Source of the DNA: Lomentospora prolificans
Taxonomy: Eukaryota; Ascomycota; Sordariomycetes; Microascales; Microascaceae
NCBI GenBank assembly: GCA_029532625.1
Contig: JARFXM010000010.1
Location: 1,426,001 to 1,490,000 of the forward strand
Direction: 5' to 3'
DNA: 64,000 bases
Each line of letters opens with the position of its first letter. Position 1 is the stretch's first letter. Of the stretch, positions 55,575 to 64,000 are shown one piece after another. The position numbers were made by a program, and so were the translations under genes. Under the pieces are notes generated by a model. That model was not told the origin of the DNA. It saw only the letters and a program-made list of their open reading frames with translations, and did no database searches.

Positions 55575-56506
55575 GTCCTGGCTGCAGCTTACTCCTGATA
55601 GGGAATTGATGCCATATTTTTCTGCTGCGACATGGTCTGGTATTAGTCTGAACATGCAACGACGCAGCTTGCATTCGATGTCGGCCTTATATGAGGCCAC
55701 TTGAAACCGTCATATCAGAGGGAAGTTCCGGACGTGTTTCTCGTGATCGCCATTTCCTCCAGCAAAAGAATAGAGTTGAACGCCTCCGCAATATATATAT
55801 ATCTCCTTTGGGTTCGCCTCTCCTGATTTAATGTTAGGGTAGCTAGGGTCGGGTGCTGGTCCAAAGTTTAAGAACACCACAGCACGCCACGCGAACCACA
55901 CAAACTTGATGACTCGAGCACCAATGACTTAATTATTAATCAGGCCCCAGATAGCTGGCTATAAAGACGACCGAGGAATAGCTAACTGCACATCTCAACG
56001 GGTAGGCTGCAGTAAAAGAGGAGGTGATACAACTCTGACCGCCGACCTCGCGGAACTTGCGGCCACGCATTTTCCCCGGGCATATCTTGACCTCGCGAGG
56101 GAGGGTCTTCCAGATGCACGGAAGCTACTCCGAACGTCAGTCTCTAGATAAGCTGCACAGGGCTTATATCGTTCCCTCGCCATCTGTTCCTATAATGCAT
56201 GCGCGAGAATGTCTCCGACCACGTGAAGGGAAAGGAGGAGTGCCTTGGGCATCAAGCCTACGTATGCGCATCGCATCCTCTAATACACAAAACATCTTTA
56301 TACACCACTGTTGCGGCCGACTTATAGTGTTGTACCTGTCCTTGCTCCGGATCCCCTCAACAAGATAATAATACCCGTTGACGGAAGCCCGGATTCTCCA
56401 TCCCGGCGCCCTGGTCTCCTCCGCCGATCCTTCTTAAACTTCTAACGCCCTCTATTATCTATCAAGTCAAGAAAGCACCCTCAGCATATGGTTCGCCAAC
56501 ATCCTA
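55575..56506. other. Intergenic, no supported gene
   Basis: Upstream side of the third BTB gene, with a TA repeat at 55791-55801. Only short frames of no recognisable kind. Confidence 0.5.
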
Positions 56507-57175
56507 TTAGTAGAAAAAATGGCCCCAAGAAAAAAGCGGGCGTTCTCCTCCTTGCCAGGGGTTCATGGACTTGTAATCACGGAACTCTTTCAGTGTTGAC
56601 GATCCCTTCCCTGTCTTGATATCAATCCCGATACTAGCGGCTATCCACCCACTGAAGAGACTAACCCCAACCACGATGGTTCCCCATCCACACACGCTGC
56701 GACGCCAAGCAAGCTGATCCTCCTTTGCCTTCTAGACGAGATGGAATGTGCTAACAGCCTTGAACGCTCCTTTGGCAAGATGCGCGATCTGCGAGAACTT
56801 TTCTGCGGCGCGAAGAACCGCTGGCTAGTGGGTTTTTGTTCCTGGCCATTGCGCAATGGGAAGGATCGTGGCTGATCATTCCTTGATGCGGTGCTTCTCC
56901 GTCTTGGCTCTTCCGATGCGCTATTACTGCTATTTCTTTTGGGCTAGCGCGTTGCTGGTCGCTTAAATATGCCATGCTTTGGCGAGCTCGACTCAGACTG
57001 CTTCTGGTTGGGGCGTCGAACCGTAGCCGCAGTTTTATGCACCTGGGAGTGCTTGATAACCGAGACGCGTTTGCACGCGATGGCGAAGCATATGCGCTTC
57101 TCAATCAGCTTTGGTAGCTGTATAAGGGTCCGAATCCACAGGCGGTAATATAGTCTTATTGTTAGTCCGTCAATA
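56507..57175 (-). pseudogene. Possible degraded minus-strand gene with a C-terminal membrane segment
   Basis: The final piece (56731-56507, 74 codons) reads like protein: DQLAWRRSVCGWGTIVVGVS then LFSGWIAASIGIDIKTGKG, with one hydrophobic helix, ending GHFFY. It is preceded in the same frame by FSQIAHLAKGAFKAV and a TAG at 56734-56732, which is either a nonsense change or an intron acceptor (TCGTCTAG). Further upstream (57175-57033) another protein-like stretch reads IQLPKLIEKRICFAIACKR, and an S/R-rich stretch with a further TAG lies between. I cannot assemble a clean exon set and do not recognise the family. Chance open frames on the other strand (57159-57422) are about as long, so the case is moderate at best. 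Confidence 0.3.
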
Positions 57176-57700
57176 CCGTACTACACTTGTCGCTGGCTAT
57201 GTCGAGGTTCGCGAATATCGTCGGCGCATAACCTGGGCTGTCGCCAATTGGCGAACACGATTCGTAGAATTCCAGTTCACGTCATTTAAACTACGTAGCG
57301 AACACATACAAGTCGATCGTCGATCGCTCCCTTGCTGGCCCTTCCTAACCAGTATGGAATACGGGGCACAGCTGGCATTGACGGTCGCCCTGCAAGCGTT
57401 CCCTCAGAATAGGAAACCCTAGAAAAGAACGAGAGACACTGTTTTAACAAGTCTGTCTGTGCGCCCCGACCTTACCTCTTTAGGGTTGGAAGAGGATCTG
57501 AACACCCATGTGGCATGAGGTGGCAGATCTCCGCAAGGAGCGGGCGGCTTACAAAGAGGACAAACAAGAAAGGTAAAGGACAGGGAACGGGAACGAGGGT
57601 GAAAAAAAAAGGGGGCGGCAAGGGAACGCAAGAAAAAGGAACGCGACGCTGCAAGTGAGGTTCGGCTACCCAGATTCGATGAACCAGTGGTATTTCCCAA

Positions 57701-58177
57701 TCATACCGTAGCGCGGACGGGCGCAAGCGGGAAGTGGTTGACGCTCGAACTGCCAGCAGCCGTTTCGTACTTGTACTGGACGAGGAACTTGGGTTCAATG
57801 CTGGGGTTGGTGTTTAGCGAAAGTACGGGGTTGTATGGGGCGGCTTTCTGCTAGGGTATAGGTATGACAGATCGGATGACTGGGGGATGAGGGTACGAAG
57901 TTAGTCGTGACTCTCGAGAGCCTCTTCCAAGAACTAGAGATGGGAGAAGTCCGCCGATGCCTCGTACACGCGTTAGGCTTGGGTCACATTTTGGGAAATA
58001 CTCTGGAAACGCGGGCTGATGTGTCAACTACGGAACAGATTGCAATCTAATTAGATACTTGCTTGGGTTGGTGGTTAAAGGTGGCGCGTTATACTTGTCA
58101 TCGACCAACTTCTGCTGCAGGACGCGGATTGTTTTCGGTCCACGCCTGCCGGGTGGTACGTTAACGGGGAACGACAT
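57701..58177 (-). CDS. Candidate small three-exon gene, 101 aa, unknown
   Basis: The start codon at 58177 opens SFPVNVPPGRRGPKTIRVLQ and KLVDDKYNAPPLTTNPS. A donor GTATCT at 58058 follows in phase 2. A short exon 57933-57897 (SWKRLSRVTTNF) fits between acceptor TCTCTAG and donor GTACCC. The last exon starts at 57850 or 57847 (tandem acceptor TAGCAG) and reads KAAPYNPVLSLNTNPSIEPK, FLVQYKYETAAGSSS and APVRATV before TGA at 57703-57701. Intron 1 has a CCTAAC branch site; intron 2 is only 46-49 nt. The three exons join without a stop. No signal peptide, membrane segment or known domain is seen. The compositional look is coding-like, but without homology this remains a proposal. Confidence 0.4.
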
Positions 58178-61100
58178 CGGTCGTGACGAGAGGAAGTAAA
58201 GGTTTTAGAGTCCCGGTCCTGTGCTTGCAGAACTGTGCAGTCGTGGTTCTTCGCCACTCTGGGGAGATGCACACCAGCCCTGACGGATACCTTAAGGCTT
58301 GAGCCGAAATCGATGGGTCTTCGCGCTGCACGTGCTCCGCCCACACACGAGAGAGGAGCGACAGCGGGCATTAGCGAATTTCGCAAGTCGCAGCCTGAAT
58401 GGAGAGAGTTGCGAGAGTCGCATTGGCTAATTAATTCTCTGATACCTTCGTACAGGTAGGAAGAAAGCCCTTTCAACCCCTGTCTATCTCTACAGAGCAT
58501 GGGTATCCTACCCTACAGTAGTAGGGGTGAGGGCAAGGAAGCCAGCAGGAATGGCGTGCCTAGGGTTACGAGACTAACATAGCCCCTACCCTCCCCACTC
58601 ATGTTTGATGAGCTCGAGGTTACGGGTTGGTTTGCACTTGCTCTTTTTTTCGTCTTGTTTCAACTTTTTGGAGAAGGCTGGGGACATGGATATCCCTGCC
58701 ATGGATGGTCGCTCGGTGAATAACTGGGAACTTCGGCTCGACGTTGAGAAGAACGGAAAAGACCAATGAATGAATTTGGTAATACAAAGAAAACCGAGAG
58801 CCAGGCGAGAGGGCGCCATCAAATCCCAATGCCGTCGACTTGGCAACCCTGGTGGTATTAGGGCTCAGACAAAAAGGGACGAGTCCCGTTTGCTCCGAAA
58901 TGGGTCTTGGGAATGGGAAATGAGCTGCTCCTTATCAGAAGAAGGAAACACGAAAAAGGAGTCATGTTGGGATTCGGCATTGGACTCGACGCAAGGAAGC
59001 ACGGCCAGAAGGGGGTTTCCTTGCCCCAGGATTGTAATGCACCTCAATGGAGCCCAAGGCACGGTGCAATGTTTCACTCCTCGCATGCCGTACTTGCGCT
59101 ATATCGGAGAGATTCCAATGTACCAAGTGGCTTAGACGGCCTACGGTGGAGTTATTCTACCCCGTTTGCCTTGGTTGGTGCTGTGCAGTATTACTTTTTT
59201 GCTCCAGCAGAGCCGGGAAGATGCCATCCATGTCTGAGAGGGAAGACCCACTAGAGACGTCGAAGGGATGGAGGAGGGATTGATGATGGTAAGGAGACAG
59301 CTGTAATCGTGGATTGAGATGAAGAAGAGAAAGTCAATTGTGATATTTCAGGAATACAGCCTGCTGGGTTGGGGTGGGTTCAAGATACCAAGGTAATCTA
59401 GTCACCTGCGTCTTGCAGGCTCCAAGAGAGCAAAACGACGGACTATGCTGGGACCTCTGCGATATTCGTATTGTGCCATGCACCTCTGACAGCCGGCCTT
59501 ATATGGTCGGGTTGAATTCTTCGGGTTGACTCCGAAGGCTTCGTGTCATGGAATGAATACCTTGCTCCACACAGGTGCGTAGACCACTGAGATGAAGTGA
59601 GGGTTCCGTGGACAAATGAATCCTGGGACGTCGGTCTCGGGTGCCTGGTTCCAAAGTTGTCTCTACCATGCGCCGGTCGGAGCGGAGCAGAGCCAGCTAC
59701 GGGTTACTCGCCTACTAAAGGGAGGTCCGTCAACAGCCTGCTAGCTCTCTTAATCAAAAACTTCCCGAAGCCCCCGCTTCATCTGGGAATTCCCAGGGTC
59801 CAGCTCTGTGCCGCCGGCCCAATTTGTCCAAGTGCAGGACAGAGCTGCCTGGTCTGGAACATATCAGGTTTTCTCGTGACAGGTACCACTGGTACTGTAA
59901 TTCAAAGATATAGGTACGTGTCGGTTGGACAGACAAGCGAGGAGCATGGCTCCGTACTTAGCATTTTGACATCGTACTATGCCGTAAGGGCGATAGTGTG
60001 GAAGAGTGTGGAAGAGATCGGCCATGGGCTGCTGTCAAAGTGGTATGAATGCGCTGCGCCATTGTGACTTTGTAGTACTCGCTTGTGTTCTTGTGGTAGA
60101 ATCCAAAAATGTGATAGTGCAGTCCCAATGCAAGAAGTAAGGGGGACCGCCGATGCAGGAGCCACGACGAGTGCTGTACTATTAGTACGATATGTGGGCC
60201 TTCATACTGGGAATCCTGCAATTGGTGTGTGATGGAAGCATAAAAGAGGTGTATTAATAAGGGTGTAGGGCGGTGGTTTGGGAGCATTTACTGAATTGCA
60301 ATGTTTAAAATCTCCAGCAGACAAAAGACGGTGGCGTTCCAGTGCCAGGTAGATCGTATTCACGGCTCAGCCGGGTGTTGGGCATCGCGATACAGGTGTT
60401 CTCTCTGTACTACCTCGCAAAGGCTGGCCCTTGAAGAGAAAGCAGAAGATTCATGGGGTTTTGGAGGAGGCTGGTGCGATTGATCAGAACGGGGGTCCTT
60501 CCTCCAGTCATGCAAGTCTGTGCTCTGGTGCCAATCACCCCTGCAATCAGAGGAGGAGTCAGTAATTGAGGGGTTCTGCAGTGGCCTTGTCCCCTGTAAC
60601 TCTCCAGGAGTGTTGGTGGATTCTTTGGGTTCTCCTCGGAATATTTGACCTATCAAGCAACGCGTTGAAGGCGGGTTTGACGAGGGCTCAACAAGAACGA
60701 GAAGGTCGACCTCCCGTGAAGCCAGCTAGACCAATGTACATGTTACAACGCTAAAAGAGATGGAGCTATGGCCATCGCGACATCGAGCGAGCAGATAGGT
60801 ATTGTGAGAATTGGCTTCATTGTCCGTATTAGCCTGGGATATCCATTGTCCATGCGAGAGCCGGTGATGCGTTGTGAGCCTTTGTCTCTACCGCCTGGAA
60901 TTCTTCGGTGAGCGCGGAGTGTTTCTTTCCGCGCCAGACCTTGCGCTCGGAGCGCATTGAACACTTACCAGGCGAGGGCTGTGATAGAGTCCCCCAACGT
61001 GCAGAAGGCAACGCAGGGCAATGGGGCTTCTGCTTGGGTAGTGTACTTCAGGTCGCTGTTGCACAGGGGGAAATGGGGTAGCTTGGACTGGCCTTCGTTT

Positions 61101-62470
61101 GGCGCGGACCTCGACTTGGAAGGACCCCTACCTTCCTGTACGTACCCGACATTTGTAGATAAGCGCGAATGAGAGGGGTAGGATCGTGTGCTGCGCGTTC
61201 GTTCCTCGATGGCCAGCAAGGGACGCTGAATCCTTGTGAGTGAGCCGACAAAATAAGATGGTATTGAAACCCCTGAGCCTCGCTCCGCGAAAAGAGGTGA
61301 TTGCCAGGCTTTTATTCCCTTTGCTTGCTTCTTTACCTACTGCCCCCCTCCCTCCAAGCCCTTTGCGCGGGATAGCTCAAGCCATCAGATCACAGGCGTT
61401 GTAGTTTTCCTTTCCGTTCGTTCTCTCACTCGCCGAGTTCATCAAAGTCTCTTCCATTCCCTATTGCACTCTCTAAGCCCCATACATCCTCATTCGAAAT
61501 TCGTTCGCTTCGTCTCTTGTCTACCTATTGAAACTCTTTTAACTCTAATTCTCTTTCTCTTTCTCTCTCTCTCGCTCTCTCTCTCTCATAGTGAGCACTA
61601 CACATCCTCTTGGCTAATACAACTGCCTGCCACCCTCCTTGAAACGTGTGAAATCCGCGAGGCGATTCGACGTTGACCAAACGAGCACCATCCTCTCCAA
61701 CAAAACGTCCTATTCCCTACGTAACGAGTCTTCGATTCTCGAGATTGTATTCTTTTTCGCCACCTAACATACCGAACGACCCATCATAATCGTGGGACGC
61801 CCTTCCTCTTGAACGAGCAAAGCGATAAACAAACAAACCTGAAAATATAGCTGCCATTTGAAGGCGAAGATCGATTACGCGCAGCTGAACTCCGCTCATT
61901 ACTTACATACCACATGAGACCGACACATTCCTCGGTACCGACGATAGTTACCTTAAAATTTTCTACGACCTCTTACAACTTTAATCGACTTTGAACCAGG
62001 GTTTGCCTGGTTTGGCATTTCGAAACGCAAAGCCCCATTCAATTTTCTACTGCGCGAAGGCTTATTGGGGTCTTCGTTGCAATGACAAGATCCCACGCAT
62101 GTCTGGAGACAGTAGGCGATTTATAAAGGGGTAGCGAACAGAAATACCATAATAACTGCAATTAAGACTTGCAACTAATATCCGAACCCAAGGTCAGCGG
62201 CCCGTCCTGTTTTGATTGCCGCCCGGAAAACAACGGAATCCGGGTCCAGGAAAATCTCAGATTTTTAACACTGAGAATTGGCACACTTGCCGAACGAAGA
62301 TCGCAAAGGGGGCTCACATCAGGAACGAAAGGAGAATTACCCTCGCAGGCGAGCTTTTTACAGACCCCCAAAGTAGCGTTGCCCGAGATCCACTCAGGGA
62401 CCGAGGACGTGTGAGCGGGGACCGTGCTGGCGGAGTCAAGACAGGGAATCCCATTCTCCCATTTCTGATC
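58178..62470. other. 4.3 kb intergenic region with pyrimidine-rich leader
   Basis: No supported gene on either strand. From about 61300 to 61700 the plus strand is C/T-rich with a CT microsatellite (61551-61588), probably the promoter and leader of the gene at the right edge. The frame of that gene is open from about 62266, but there is no Met before 62471. Confidence 0.5.
61551..61588. repeat. (CT)n microsatellite
   Basis: An imperfect TTCTCT/CT repeat in the putative leader of the right-edge gene. Confidence 0.85.
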
Positions 62471-64000
62471 ATGATGTCTGTTGGACCGGAGCCCGCTATT
62501 AGCTCTGCGATAGCTCCTGAGCCGACGCACATTCCGCAAAGTACCCGACGGTTTTCGACGACATTGGGATCGAGGACGAGCTCTTCGGCGACGGTAACGA
62601 CGTCTTCATCTTCTCTCTCATCGGCGACTTCGTCATCCTCAACCTGCTTGCATACGGCGCATCGCCAAAACCACAACCAGTCCAAGCTGCCGGCTTTCCG
62701 ATTTACTGACCTCAACACTGTCAAGTCGCCTGTGGGTCTTGGCCTGCCCTCCCTGTTACAGCAGCATCATCAGCACCTTCCCCCCTCTCCAGTGTCGCCC
62801 AATAATCCGCCGAATCTGGGCCCTCAGGATTCCATTTTGACCAATCAGGCCGCGGTCCCTGCGCTGGGATCACACCAGGGCCTGTGTGTGGGTTTTGGAA
62901 CAACAGGAACAGAAGCAGCGACTCCTCTTACGCTTCGACAAGGAAGCGGACAGGGGCAGGGACCTGTGCTCGACAACATCACCCCATCAGCGTCAGACCC
63001 GCTGCACATCCCCCAAAACACCCGCTCTCGCACAGCAACTCATCCCCCTTCTAGCGGTTCTGCTCGCCCAACAGCTATAAGCCAACAGGGTCACCACTCT
63101 GCTTTGAAGCAGAAGCAGCCTGAGATCCCTGCTAGTGCTGCTACGAGGACTTCCGCCTCCGTTGTTTCCTCTCGCCCTCAGTCATTTATTAAATCTCCTC
63201 GAACGAGGGCTTCAACTCTGCAGCAACAATCGAGGTCTGTGGTTGGCGATCTCTCGTCATCATCCATATCCGCATCTTCCTCAAGAATACCCGGGACGCT
63301 AGGTGGAACGGCAAAAAGCACGCCCTCCACTACCGTTACTACTGTGAAGCGACCCGCATCTTTTCCTGCGTCCCCCTCCAAAAAACACGTGTGCCCAGCC
63401 AACACATCCCCAAATAATTCTGTACCCACAGAGGCCAAGTCAGAAACACCACAAGGAGTAGCACCACCACTGCATGCACCAGCACCAACACCAGCACCAT
63501 CACTGGAACCCATAGCGCCCGTCGCTCCTGCACCTGAACTCGCACCATCCACTCATACATCATTCTCCACCCCAACAACAACAACAACAACAACAACCAC
63601 AGAGACGTCAACTCCCAAACCCTCAACCTTCATTACGACTATTTCGACCAAAACACAACCCCCTCGACGAAAGCCGGCCTCGCTCGATTCTACCCCTGTA
63701 ATTTTGATCGCCGACGTTTCCTCGCCCTCAGTACTTCCCCCTCAGCGCCGACACACGGACACGACCCAGTTTCTACAGACGTCGAGAAAATCCCAACTGC
63801 TATCATCAACTGACGGATCAACCGGCGGCCAACGTGAACTCCTCCTGCCTAAGACCCTGCACCAGCAATCGAGTCCGCCCGATGAGAAGCGAGCATCGAC
63901 TTATCTCAAGCGACGAGCACCGCCAGTTTCCTTCAAAGCCCCGCTTTCGATCAGCACTGCACCTTCCGCAACGTCGCCCGGCGCATCCACTCCATCCACT
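62471..64000 (+). CDS. Large low-complexity protein, 5' part only (runs off window)
   Basis: From ATGATG at 62471 the frame is open for 510 codons to the window end without a stop, far longer than chance. The product is rich in S, T, P, A and Q, with QQHHQH and T9 (ACA repeat, about 63568-63596) tracts and many SP/TP sites. One less biased stretch near residue 75 reads SKLPAFRFTDLNTVKSP and GLGLPSLLQ. Basic clusters (SPSKKH, PPRRKPAS, YLKRRAPP) occur. No domain is visible in the part present; the folded region is probably beyond the edge. The true start could be upstream through an unseen exon, as the frame is open back to about 62266. Family unknown. Confidence 0.65.
   Translation, partial: MMSVGPEPAISSAIAPEPTHIPQSTRRFSTTLGSRTSSSATVTTSSSSLSSATSSSSTCLHTAHRQNHNQSKLPAFRFTDLNTVKSPVGLGLPSLLQQHHQHLPPSPVSPNNPPNLGPQDSILTNQAAVPALGSHQGLCVGFGTTGTEAATPLTLRQGSGQGQGPVLDNITPSASDPLHIPQNTRSRTATHPPSSGSARPTAISQQGHHSALKQKQPEIPASAATRTSASVVSSRPQSFIKSPRTRASTLQQQSRSVVGDLSSSSISASSSRIPGTLGGTAKSTPSTTVTTVKRPASFPASPSKKHVCPANTSPNNSVPTEAKSETPQGVAPPLHAPAPTPAPSLEPIAPVAPAPELAPSTHTSFSTPTTTTTTTTTETSTPKPSTFITTISTKTQPPRRKPASLDSTPVILIADVSSPSVLPPQRRHTDTTQFLQTSRKSQLLSSTDGSTGGQRELLLPKTLHQQSSPPDEKRASTYLKRRAPPVSFKAPLSISTAPSATSPGASTPST

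Noticed and set aside
57159..57422. 87-codon plus-strand open frame opposite the minus-strand relic
   Set aside because: No domain; it overlaps protein-like minus-strand stretches, and neither strand is decisive, so it was not called.
59597..60067. 156-codon plus-strand open frame
   Set aside because: No domain and no coding-like pattern; the opposite strand is open over much of the same stretch.

Overview
The window looks like nuclear DNA of a filamentous ascomycete (Pezizomycotina, probably Sordariomycetes). Three things point there. The recognisable protein families are fungal. Coding regions are split by short introns of about 46-117 nt, mostly with GT(A/G)-type donors and CTAAC-type branch sites 20-40 nt before the acceptor. 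Many proteins carry long disordered S/P/T/Q-rich arms. Gene density is low: about 15 genes in 64 kb, separated by long tracts with pyrimidine-rich leaders and mononucleotide runs. No rRNA, convincing tRNA, CRISPR array or intact transposon was found.

Layout. 1-24 kb: a small secreted cysteine-rich protein (3.7 kb, +), a SET/zinc-finger (SMYD-type) protein (4.6-6.2 kb, -), 6-phosphogluconolactonase (8.8 kb, +), a basic, partly coiled-coil protein (10.1-11.8 kb, -), a large disordered protein with a C-terminal Cys/His module (13.3-15.8 kb, -), and an isolated caspase-like gene (20.2-21.3 kb, -) inside about 8 kb of otherwise gene-poor DNA. 24-43 kb is a denser housekeeping block: an MFS transporter of the vacuolar Fnx1/Vba type (+), a TBC1D5-type Rab GAP (-, six exons), a clathrin/AP-1 accessory (Laa2/aftiphilin-like) protein (+), a three-KH RNA-binding protein (+, with a probable 5' UTR intron), a HUT1-type UDP-galactose/nucleotide-sugar transporter (+) and a MAP-kinase-phosphatase-type dual-specificity phosphatase (-). 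Three neighbours here (MFS, TBC, Laa2-like) all belong to vacuole/endosome/Golgi trafficking. I see no sign that they are co-regulated beyond the divergent TBC/Laa2-like promoter.

43-62 kb is gene-poor and contains decaying genes. There is an EthD-type gene with an in-frame TAA, a tandem pair of BTB/POZ genes (the first apparently intact, the second with two in-frame stops and a frameshift), a convergent third BTB gene, and a degraded minus-strand reading frame with a membrane segment. The premature stops can all be explained as CAA/CAG to TAA/TAG changes, the kind produced by repeat-induced point mutation (RIP), but this is inference. Near 58 kb I also see a possible small three-exon gene (101 aa). 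The right edge (62.5 kb onward) is an open frame of a large low-complexity protein that runs off the window.

Nothing here is clearly a new multi-gene system. The items most worth checking are the stand-alone caspase-like gene with two competing splice models, the BTB/EthD decay zone, the small secreted protein followed by a 37-nt A tract, and the small spliced gene at 58 kb. All exon borders were worked out by eye from splice signals and phase, so they are predictions.
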